This document shows positions 1 to 5,400 of a stretch of 5,857 nucleotides of DNA, piece after piece. The position numbers and the translations under genes are program-made. Positions within the stretch are counted from its first letter, which is position 1, and each line of letters starts with the position of its first letter. Location of the stretch: assembly GCA_013153915.1 (NCBI GenBank), contig JAADDL010000131.1, forward strand, positions 1-5,857. The letters run 5' to 3'. Below the pieces are notes generated by a model that was given only the letters and a program-made list of their open reading frames with translations, was not told the DNA's origin and searched no databases. Source of the stretch: Campylobacterota bacterium (lineage in GTDB: Bacteria; Campylobacterota; Campylobacteria; Campylobacterales; JALSKU01).

Positions 1-905
1 TAATCAAGCGTAATATCCTCTATCTCATCGGCTTTGAGTATAGCGCAAGAGGAGCCTCCGGGTATCACGGCTTTTAGTTTTTTACCGTTTTTTACGCCTC
101 CTCCTATCTTTTGAAGATACTCTTTCATGCTAACTCCGTAAGGAGCTTCGTAGATGCCCGGGTTATTGATGTGTCCGCTCATGCCAAAAAGCATAGTGCC
201 GGGACTCATTTTGGTTCCGTAGCTTCTATAAGCGTCCGCCCCTTCGTTTATGATAAAAGGAACGCTTGAGATGGTTTCGACATTGTTTACAAGCGTAGGT
301 TTGCCGAAAAACCACTCGCACTCTTTTTTGTGAGGTTTGAGCCTAGGATGCCCCCTTTTTCCCTCAAGCGACTCTAAAAGAGCCGATTTCTCTCCGCAAA
401 TATAAGCTCCCGCACCTCTATGGACGGCTATATCAAGGTCAAAACCGCTACCTTTTATATTTTTACCGAGATATCCTCTTTCGTAAGCCTCTTTTATCGC
501 TTCGTTTAGTCTATCGTGCCAAAAAAGATACTCTCCTCTTATGTAGATATAGGCATTATTTGCCTCTATGGCGTAAGAGGTGTCTATCATCCCCTCTATC
601 AAAAGGTGAGGGTCAAACTCCATTATCTGCCTATCTTTAAAAGTTCCGGGCTCGCTTTCGTCCGCATTTACTACAAGATACTTTTCAATCCCGTCATATC
701 CTTGCATCAGTTTCCATTTTGCGCCCGCACTCGCTCCGCCTCCGCCCTTGCCTCTTAGCCCGCTCTTATCCACCTCATCGACCAAATCTTTTGGAGATAG
801 GTCAAATATCTTATCCAAAGATGAGTATCTGCCGTTTTTTACCGCTATATCTATCTTGTGAGAGTCTTTGACATCAAAATATTTACTAACTATCTTTTGC
901 AGCAT
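1..905 (-). CDS. nuoF: NuoF, FMN-binding electron-input subunit of complex I (3' end outside window)
   Basis: Peripheral-arm flavoprotein of complex I; in the family it takes a hydride from NADH to FMN and passes electrons to iron-sulfur clusters. 301 complete codons are visible. Family motifs: glycine-rich loop GLRGKGGGG (49-57) with KW at 63-64, NADESEPG (80-87) with FKDR (89-92), GAGAYICGE (164-172), PRLKP (187-191), GKPTLVNNVET (201-211). These include the FMN contacts. Most unusually, residues contacting NADH in Thermus Nqo1 are changed at a constant offset of 12: Phe70 is Ala58, Phe78 is Leu66, Glu185 is Lys173 and Phe205 is Lys193, so NADH as donor is doubtful. The ATG overlaps the end of nuoE by 20 nt; a weak AAGAG lies about 8 nt upstream, and the start sits 12 residues inside the Thermus start. 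The missing C-terminus (roughly 120-140 residues by family length) should carry the four Cys ligands of cluster N3. Identity is certain; donor is not. Confidence 0.96.
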   Translation of the reverse strand, partial: MLQKIVSKYFDVKDSHKIDIAVKNGRYSSLDKIFDLSPKDLVDEVDKSGLRGKGGGGASAGAKWKLMQGYDGIEKYLVVNADESEPGTFKDRQIMEFDPHLLIEGMIDTSYAIEANNAYIYIRGEYLFWHDRLNEAIKEAYERGYLGKNIKGSGFDLDIAVHRGAGAYICGEKSALLESLEGKRGHPRLKPHKKECEWFFGKPTLVNNVETISSVPFIINEGADAYRSYGTKMSPGTMLFGMSGHINNPGIYEAPYGVSMKEYLQKIGGGVKNGKKLKAVIPGGSSCAILKADEIEDITLD

Positions 906-1380
906 CTTTTAACTCTTTTATGATATTTTTTATCTTCTCTTCGTTGAGATTGCCTATATACTCATCATTTAGACTTATAACGGGAGACATATCGCAAGCA
1001 CCCAAGCACTCCACCTCTTCAAGGGAAAACACTCCGTCTTTTGTAGTCTCTCCCGCTTTGATACCGAGTTCTTTTTGGAGAGTCTCTTTTATTTTTTCGC
1101 TACCGTTTAGTTTGCAGCTTAGCGTTTTACAGATACATATATGGTATTTACCTTTTGGTTGCAGGTTAAACATGGTGTAAAATGTAGCTACGCTATATAC
1201 TTGAGCCGGTGTGGTCTCTAACTTTTTGGCAAGATACTTCATAGCGTCCAAGCTTATCCACCCCTCTTGCTCCTGGATGAGCCAAAGTCCGGGAAGCATC
1301 AAAGAGTCTATTTTTGGGTATCTTCTTTTTATCTCGTTAAACTTTTTTTCTCTAATCTCGTCAAAACTAAATCCGCTCAT
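886..1380 (-). CDS. nuoE: NuoE, [2Fe-2S] thioredoxin-fold subunit of complex I
   Basis: The 24-kDa-type subunit that pairs with NuoF in the electron-input module and holds the off-path [2Fe-2S] cluster N1a. The protein is 164 residues, normal for the family. The N-terminal half is a helical region with the family signature around LPGLWLIQEQEGWIS (29-43) and VYSVATFYTMFN (61-72). The C-terminal half is the thioredoxin-like ferredoxin fold with all four expected ligands: Cys84 and Cys89 (C-x4-C), Cys125 and Cys129 (C-x3-C, in ECLGAC). An extra Cys82 precedes the first ligand. The start is fixed by an ATGA junction: its ATG overlaps the TGA of nuoCD by 4 nt, with GGGGAG about 8 nt upstream, so translation is probably coupled. 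Presence of NuoE next to NuoF shows a full three-module complex I rather than the NuoEF-less form of Campylobacter and Helicobacter. Confidence 0.97.
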   Translation of the reverse strand: MSGFSFDEIREKKFNEIKRRYPKIDSLMLPGLWLIQEQEGWISLDAMKYLAKKLETTPAQVYSVATFYTMFNLQPKGKYHICICKTLSCKLNGSEKIKETLQKELGIKAGETTKDGVFSLEEVECLGACDMSPVISLNDEYIGNLNEEKIKNIIKELKDAAKDS

Positions 1381-3047
1381 CTATCAAGCTCCCCTGCTAT
1401 GATATTTAGGCTGCTAAGTGTTATGATGGCATCCGCTACTAAGTGATTTTCTATGATGTGAGGCAGTGCCGACATAGAGTAAAAGCATGGAGGTCTTACC
1501 TTTATCTTGTAGGGTTTCCCGCTTCCGTCGCTGACTATAAAAAAGCCAAGCTCCCCGTTTGCCCCCTCGATGGCATTATAATACTCTCCTTTTGGTACCT
1601 CTATACCTTCATAGATGAGTTTAAACTGGTTTATAAGACCCTCTATCGTGTTGTAAACCTTGTCTTTTTTGGGGAGAAATATCTTTTTATCGTTTACGGC
1701 TATATCGCCTTTTGGTAGCCTTTTCATAGCTTGTTTTATGATGGATATGCTTTGAGTTATCTCTTCAAATCTCACCATAAGTCTATCGTAAACATCTCCT
1801 ACGCTACCTACCGGGATTTCAAAATCAAATGTATCGTAGTAGTAGTATGGTTTTGCCGCCCTTAAATCATACGGGACACCACAAGCTCTAAGGTTTGGCC
1901 CGCTTACGCCTCTTTGGATAGCGTCCTCTTTGTCTATGATGCCGACATTTTGAGTTCTATCATGAAATATTCTATTGTGGGCTACGAGTTTCAAAGAGTC
2001 GCTTACTCCCTTTTGTATCTCTTTTATACAGTGATTTAAGTCATCCTCAAAGCCGTCGTAAAAGTCGTTTTTTACCCCGCCTATCCTCATATATGAGTTT
2101 GTTAGTCTGGCTCCTGTTAGTTTAGAAAAGAGATCATATACATCTTCTCTGGGATTATAAAGATACCAATAGTTTGTCAAAGCTCCCATATCCACAAGTG
2201 CTGCGGCAAGGCAAACAAGGTGGTCTATGATGCGTGATAACTCTCCGGTTATAACCCTTATAAACTTGGCTCTATCGGGGATTTCGATACCTAACATCTT
2301 TTCAACGCTGTGAGCGAAAGCTATATTGTTTAGTATGGCCGAACAGTAGTTGAGTCTGTCGGTATAGGGGATGATTTGGTAATATTTATGGTTTTCGCAA
2401 GATTTTTCAAAACCTCTATGCAGATAACCGATCTCACTAACGGCACTAACAATCTTTTCATCCTTTAGGGCTACAAATGTTCTTATGGTTCCGTGACTTG
2501 CAGGGTGTGCGGGGCCTAGATTGAGAAATGTCAAATCCTCTTCGTCGTCATATCCTCTAAGCCTTAACTTTTTTCCCATCTCGTCCATCAAATCATCGGT
2601 CTCTATACATAAATGCCTTTTGGTGATAGGATAATCTTTTCTTAAAGGGTGGCCCACAAACTCTTTGTGGTTTAGTATCCTTTTTAAGTTGGGGTGATTT
2701 TTAAAGATGATACCGTATTGGTCGTAAGCTTCTCTCTCGGTCCAGTTAGCTCCTTCAAAAATATCGCTTATAGTCTCTATCTGCAAGTCATCTTCATTAA
2801 GATAACACTTTAGGATAACTTCATCTTTAAAGTTTTTGCTTCTCAAAAGGTAAACCAGAGCAAATCTACTCTCCTTTTTTTCAACAAAATCCAGATAATC
2901 TATAGGGGTTAAATCTATAAAAAAGGTGTATGAGAGTTCATCTTTTAAGTATCTGATAGCATTTTTGATACTATCTTTTTCGAAGATATATATATCGCCC
3001 TCTTTTTGAAATGAGCCCCTAAAGCGCTCCTCTAGCCTACTCTCCAT
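1377..3047 (-). CDS. nuoCD: NuoCD, fused 30-kDa and 49-kDa subunits of complex I
   Basis: Peripheral-arm fusion protein forming, with NuoB, the quinone-reducing site. Residues 1 to about 145 are the NuoC domain (NWTEREAYDQYGI at 101-113, HPNLKRIL at 118-125, GHPLRKDYP at 132-140). Residues about 172-556 are the NuoD domain, related to the NiFe-hydrogenase large subunit (GPAHPASHG at 178-186, IGYLHRGFEK at 206-215, PYTDRLNY at 227-234, RIGGV at 321-325, GELGFFIVSDG at 498-508, terminal GELDR). Quinone-site residues are kept: His185, Tyr234 and Asp286 match Thermus Nqo4 His38, Tyr87 and Asp139 at a constant offset of 147. The usual RLDY is RLNY here (Asn233). The ligands that NiFe hydrogenases use are absent, as expected for complex I. 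The start overlaps nuoB by 11 nt, with AAAGG about 8 nt upstream. Fused NuoCD is known from Escherichia coli; Campylobacter and Helicobacter keep the two genes separate. Confidence 0.97.
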   Translation of the reverse strand: MESRLEERFRGSFQKEGDIYIFEKDSIKNAIRYLKDELSYTFFIDLTPIDYLDFVEKKESRFALVYLLRSKNFKDEVILKCYLNEDDLQIETISDIFEGANWTEREAYDQYGIIFKNHPNLKRILNHKEFVGHPLRKDYPITKRHLCIETDDLMDEMGKKLRLRGYDDEEDLTFLNLGPAHPASHGTIRTFVALKDEKIVSAVSEIGYLHRGFEKSCENHKYYQIIPYTDRLNYCSAILNNIAFAHSVEKMLGIEIPDRAKFIRVITGELSRIIDHLVCLAAALVDMGALTNYWYLYNPREDVYDLFSKLTGARLTNSYMRIGGVKNDFYDGFEDDLNHCIKEIQKGVSDSLKLVAHNRIFHDRTQNVGIIDKEDAIQRGVSGPNLRACGVPYDLRAAKPYYYYDTFDFEIPVGSVGDVYDRLMVRFEEITQSISIIKQAMKRLPKGDIAVNDKKIFLPKKDKVYNTIEGLINQFKLIYEGIEVPKGEYYNAIEGANGELGFFIVSDGSGKPYKIKVRPPCFYSMSALPHIIENHLVADAIITLSSLNIIAGELDR

Positions 3048-3555
3048 CGAGAATACCTTTGAAGTTTTTAACCCTATCTTTTAGTATCGATTCGTTTTGG
3101 CTGAGTTTTTGTATCTGCATAAGTCCGTCAAGTATCGCTTCTGGTCTTGGAGGGCAGCCCGCAAGATATACATCCACGGGAATGATCTGGTCTATGCCTT
3201 GCATAGTGGTGTAGTTATCGTAAAATCCTCCGCTGCAAGCGCACGCTCCCATGCTTATAACCCATTTGGGTTCACATATTTGGTCATATATCATCTTTAA
3301 AACGGGAGCTTGTTTGTAAGTGATGGTGCCTGCAACTATCATAAGATCTGCTTGTTTGGGGACAAACCTAACGACCTCGGCTCCAAAACGAGATATGTCG
3401 TACTTTGACGAAGCTACGCTCATAAACTCTATAGCACAACAAGCAGTCCCGAATATATAGGGCCACATCGATGACTCTCTTGCCCAGTTTATAGCGGCGT
3501 CAAGTCTTGTGGTGATAACTCCGTCACCAAATATCGCTTCGGCTCCTACTGCCAT
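3037..3555 (-). CDS. nuoB: NuoB, [4Fe-4S] cluster N2 subunit of complex I
   Basis: Small peripheral subunit that holds cluster N2, the last electron carrier before quinone, at the interface with NuoD and the membrane arm. The protein is 172 residues, standard for the family. The four N2 ligands are present: the adjacent pair Cys39-Cys40 in GTACCAIEF (36-44), Cys105 in MGACACSGG (102-110) and Cys134 in AGCPPRPE (132-139). The family core FVPKQADLMIVAGT (64-77) is also clear. Cys107 is an extra cysteine two residues after a ligand, where many homologues have Asn or Ser. The ATG is preceded by AAGGG at about 7 nt spacing and overlaps the 3' end of nuoA by 10 nt, so expression is likely coupled to nuoA. 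The residues after about 155 are a charged tail of no clear function. Confidence 0.97.
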   Translation of the reverse strand: MAVGAEAIFGDGVITTRLDAAINWARESSMWPYIFGTACCAIEFMSVASSKYDISRFGAEVVRFVPKQADLMIVAGTITYKQAPVLKMIYDQICEPKWVISMGACACSGGFYDNYTTMQGIDQIIPVDVYLAGCPPRPEAILDGLMQIQKLSQNESILKDRVKNFKGILDGE

Positions 3556-3908
3556 TTTATAGCCCTTTTCATATAAACATACGCAAGTCCCGCAAGGAGC
3601 AAAAAGATAAACAAAAACATCTCAACTATCCCAAAGCCACCAAGTTCTCTGACATTTACGGCCCAAGGAAAAAGAAAGATGATTTCCACATCAAAGATGA
3701 CAAAGATGATAGCGACTAAGTAGTATCTTATGTTGTGCCTGTTGGATATGTCTCCTATGTGGTAAGTTACTCCACTCTCGTATGTTATGTTTTTATTTTT
3801 TACATCGCTATTTCTGGGGCCTAGGTTTTTAGTCAATAAAAAGAGTATGGGGATCAAAAGCGAAATCAGCAGTATTATAGAGCCTGAAAGTAGTAACTCT
3901 TGTGACAT
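3546..3908 (-). CDS. nuoA: NuoA, membrane subunit of complex I
   Basis: Small membrane subunit at the heel of complex I, next to the quinone channel. The protein is 120 residues with three hydrophobic segments, about residues 5-26, 61-81 and 93-113. The family signature FDVEIIFLFPW (72-82) in the second segment includes the conserved acidic residues Asp73 and Glu75. The long polar loop between segments 1 and 2 carries YESGV (43-47); mitochondrial ND3 and many bacteria have YECG here, so the loop Cys is Ser45. That substitution also occurs in other bacteria. It is the first gene of the operon. GAGG lies 8 nt before the ATG, and a likely -10 element is just upstream. It runs divergently from rqcH. 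Confidence 0.97.
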   Translation of the reverse strand: MSQELLLSGSIILLISLLIPILFLLTKNLGPRNSDVKNKNITYESGVTYHIGDISNRHNIRYYLVAIIFVIFDVEIIFLFPWAVNVRELGGFGIVEMFLFIFLLLAGLAYVYMKRAIKWQ

Positions 3909-3932
3909 CTTATCCGCCTCAAATTTTATAAC

Positions 3933-3941
3933 TGCTATAAT
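3933..3941 (+). promoter_or_regulatory. Candidate extended -10 element, plus strand
   Basis: The sequence TGCTATAAT is a perfect extended -10 (TGn plus TATAAT) facing rqcH. It overlaps the nuo -10 candidate on the other strand. A transcript from here would start near 3948 and carry a leader of about 115 nt before rqcH. No good -35 is seen, but an extended -10 can work without one. It may be a real second promoter for rqcH or a by-product of the symmetric nuo -10. Confidence 0.35.
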
Positions 3942-3942
3942 A
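3937..3942 (-). promoter_or_regulatory. Candidate -10 element for the nuo operon
   Basis: On the minus strand the hexamer reads TATTAT (5 of 6 matches to TATAAT), preceded by an AT-rich tract with TTTTAT about 17 nt further up in the -35 position. Transcription would begin near 3930, giving a leader of about 22 nt that includes the GAGG ribosome-binding site at 3917-3920. A second candidate, TATAAA at 3925-3930, would start the RNA inside that ribosome-binding site and is less likely. Inferred from sequence only. Confidence 0.45.
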
Positions 3943-3969
3943 TCACAATTTTATATAAAATAAAAGTAA

Positions 3970-3981
3970 ATTTTTAAAAAT
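3970..3981. repeat. 12-bp AT palindrome (first of two)
   Basis: ATTTTTAAAAAT is a perfect palindrome, centred 19 bp from the similar one at 3989-4000. It could be a binding site for a regulator or curved DNA upstream of the promoters. Chance is quite possible in DNA this AT-rich. Confidence 0.3.
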
Positions 3982-3988
3982 ATGTATA

Positions 3989-4000
3989 AAATTTAAATTT
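3989..4000. repeat. 12-bp AT palindrome (second of two)
   Basis: AAATTTAAATTT is a perfect palindrome made of phased A and T tracts, centred 19 bp after the palindrome at 3970-3981 and about 50-60 bp upstream of the proposed rqcH start site. Possible curved DNA or UP-like element; no regulator can be named from sequence. Confidence 0.3.
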
Positions 4001-4049
4001 GGTCCTTTTAGGGCTAGTTCTCCACTGTAAACTTTAAGTACTTTTTCTC

Positions 4050-4055
4050 TATAAT
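4050..4055 (+). promoter_or_regulatory. Candidate -10 element of rqcH, very close to the start codon
   Basis: A perfect TATAAT ends 7 nt before the rqcH ATG. With usual spacing the RNA would start at 4061-4063, that is at or within two bases of the start codon. The -35 position holds only a weak match (TGTAAA at 4026-4031, spacing 18). If used, this promoter yields a leaderless or nearly leaderless message, which agrees with the absence of a Shine-Dalgarno sequence before rqcH. Confidence 0.45.
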
Positions 4056-4062
4056 CCAACTT

Positions 4063-5388
4063 ATGAAAAGATATGAACTTGTAAAAATTTGCCACTATTT
4101 AAAACGCTTCAAAAAGATAAATAGTATCTACAGAGTGGATGATACTATCGTTAAAATGGAGTTCGATAAAAACGAATCCGTCTATTTTGATCTTAAAAAG
4201 GGGGAGTCTTATATATTTAAAAATGACGACTTTAAAGTATCGAAAGTTTATGGTGCTCCATTTGATATAGTTTTAAAAAAGAGGTGCAATTCCGCCTTTA
4301 TAAAAGATATAAAAGTTTTGCCAAACAATAAAGTTTTGAGATTTGAACTGGAGCAAAAGAGGAGCTATAAAGCTATCAAGACATATTTGCAGCTGGAGTT
4401 TACGGGCAGGCATACGAACTTTATCATACTTGATGAAGATATGACGATACTTGAAGCTCTAAGGCATATAGACTCCTCCGTTTCATACAGGGTTATACAA
4501 AACGGCTTGCCGTTGCCGGATTTGCCGCCTTTTGAGTCCAAGGAACAGGAGAAAGAGATAGGCGATGTTGAGGATTTTTTATATCAAGAGTTTAAAAAAC
4601 GGGAGCAAAAGAGGCTTTTTGGAGCCATCAACCAAAAACTTATAGAGATACAAAAAAAGATAGAAAAACTCAAAAAGATAAAAAATTCCTTGAAAAAACC
4701 GGAAGAGCTTTTGGAAAAATCCAAAAAACTCAAAGAGAGTGCGGAGTTGATACTGGCAAATCTGCACCTCATCAAACCCTATCAAAAAAAGATAGAAGTT
4801 TTTGATTTTAAAGGAAACAAAAGAGAGATAACTCTTCCAAAAGAGGCAAAAACGCCTTCTCAAGCTGCGGATATACTCTATAACGAGTCCAAAAAGTTAA
4901 AAAATAAATCTAAAAACATTCATATAGAAAAAGAGAATCTCGACTCCAAGATAAGGTATTTGGAAAATTTACAAAATATAGTAAAAAGCGTCAAAAGTGT
5001 GGATGAGTTGAAGCTGTATTTTCCGAAAAAAGAGAAGACAAAGAGGAGACAAAAGAGTTTTGACGGGGTTGAGAATTTTTATTTTATGGGCTACAAGATA
5101 AGTCTCGGTAAAAATGAAAAAGCCAATGCCTATCTTTTGAAAAATAGTAAAATGAACGATATTTGGCTACATTTAAAGGATATTCCATCAACACATGTTA
5201 TAATAAGAAACGATAAAAAAGAGTTGCCGTTTGAAGTTATTGAGTTTGCGGCAAATCTGTGCGTTAAATTTAGCACGAGTTCAAAAGGTGTCTATTTGGT
5301 CGATTTTACTAAAAGAAGGAACGTTAAGATTGTAAAAGAGGCGCAAGTTAATTATGTGGATTATCAGACGATAAGAGTTACAGTATAA
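4063..5388 (+). CDS. rqcH: RqcH-like NFACT protein, short form (ribosome quality control)
   Basis: Cytosolic NFACT-family protein. In Bacillus, RqcH binds the stalled 50S subunit carrying peptidyl-tRNA and recruits Ala-tRNA to add alanine tails. Domains seen: NFACT-N (about 1-156; TGRHTNFIILDED at 114-126, SYRVIQNGLPLPDLPP at 141-156), a lysine-rich coiled coil (about 170-315) with the family-typical middle insert (ANLHLIKPYQKKIEV at 232-246, LPKEAKTPSQAA at 258-269), and NFACT-R (about 338-441; SLGKNEKANAYLL at 347-359, DIWLHLKDIPSTHVII at 366-381). It has 441 residues against about 570 in Bacillus because the helix-hairpin-helix domain between NFACT-N and the coil is absent. The Asp97-Arg98 pair needed for alanine tailing in Bacillus aligns with Asn89-Lys90. 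PGSH in NFACT-R is PSTH. No Shine-Dalgarno precedes the ATG, and no other start codon lies in frame before the upstream stop at 4015. First gene of a plus-strand operon. Confidence 0.88.
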   Translation: MKRYELVKICHYLKRFKKINSIYRVDDTIVKMEFDKNESVYFDLKKGESYIFKNDDFKVSKVYGAPFDIVLKKRCNSAFIKDIKVLPNNKVLRFELEQKRSYKAIKTYLQLEFTGRHTNFIILDEDMTILEALRHIDSSVSYRVIQNGLPLPDLPPFESKEQEKEIGDVEDFLYQEFKKREQKRLFGAINQKLIEIQKKIEKLKKIKNSLKKPEELLEKSKKLKESAELILANLHLIKPYQKKIEVFDFKGNKREITLPKEAKTPSQAADILYNESKKLKNKSKNIHIEKENLDSKIRYLENLQNIVKSVKSVDELKLYFPKKEKTKRRQKSFDGVENFYFMGYKISLGKNEKANAYLLKNSKMNDIWLHLKDIPSTHVIIRNDKKELPFEVIEFAANLCVKFSTSSKGVYLVDFTKRRNVKIVKEAQVNYVDYQTIRVTV

Positions 5389-5389
5389 A

Positions 5390-5395
5390 AAGGAG
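5390..5395 (+). promoter_or_regulatory. Strong ribosome-binding site for the 5401 gene
   Basis: AAGGAG lies 5 nt before the ATG at 5401 and immediately follows the rqcH stop codon. It fixes the start of the small charged protein and is much stronger than anything before rqcH, so the second gene of the operon may be translated more efficiently than the first. Confidence 0.8.
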
Positions 5396-5400
5396 TTTAT

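Larger units (their letters stand above)
3909..4062. promoter_or_regulatory. Divergent promoter region between nuoA and rqcH
   Basis: The only sizeable non-coding stretch in the window (154 nt), very AT-rich, lying between two genes that face away from each other, so it must serve both operons. It contains candidate -10 elements on both strands (listed separately), two perfect AT palindromes and no hairpin followed by a T-run that would suggest a terminator. No clear TTGACA-like -35 is seen on either strand, which fits Campylobacterota sigma-70 promoters, where the -35 is poorly conserved and periodic AT tracts are common. Confidence 0.8.

Noticed and set aside
516..758. 80-codon plus-strand ORF inside nuoF
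   Set aside because: Antisense to a clearly conserved part of nuoF, no ribosome-binding site, and no recognisable protein features.
920..1402. Two plus-strand ORFs antisense to nuoE (920-1180 and 1211-1402)
   Set aside because: They mirror the conserved nuoE coding frame; composition is typical of antisense shadows and no start signals are seen.
1443..1718. Plus-strand ORF antisense to the end of nuoCD
   Set aside because: It lies wholly within the conserved NuoD C-terminal coding region and has no independent support.
1377..3047. NuoD domain as a NiFe-hydrogenase or hydrogenase-like (Ech/Hyc) large subunit
   Set aside because: The CxxC metal-ligand motifs are absent, and quinone-site His185, Tyr234 and Asp286 plus the fused NuoC domain fit complex I.
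3097..3300. Plus-strand ORF antisense to nuoB
   Set aside because: It covers the region coding for the N2 ligands of NuoB; no start signals and no recognisable domain.
3772..3780. Loss of the conserved loop cysteine in NuoA (YESG instead of YECG)
   Set aside because: Serine at this position is seen in other bacterial NuoA proteins, so it is not by itself evidence of altered function.
3924..4000. AT-rich inverted repeats as a transcription terminator
   Set aside because: The two flanking genes diverge, so no transcript needs to end here, and there is no GC-rich stem followed by a T-run.
4579..4863. Minus-strand hydrophobic ORFs within rqcH
   Set aside because: The Phe- and Leu-rich 'membrane' look is what results from reading Lys/Glu-rich coiled-coil codons on the opposite strand.
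5389..5400. Terminator or promoter between rqcH and the next gene
   Set aside because: The gap is only 12 nt and is filled by a ribosome-binding site; readthrough is expected.
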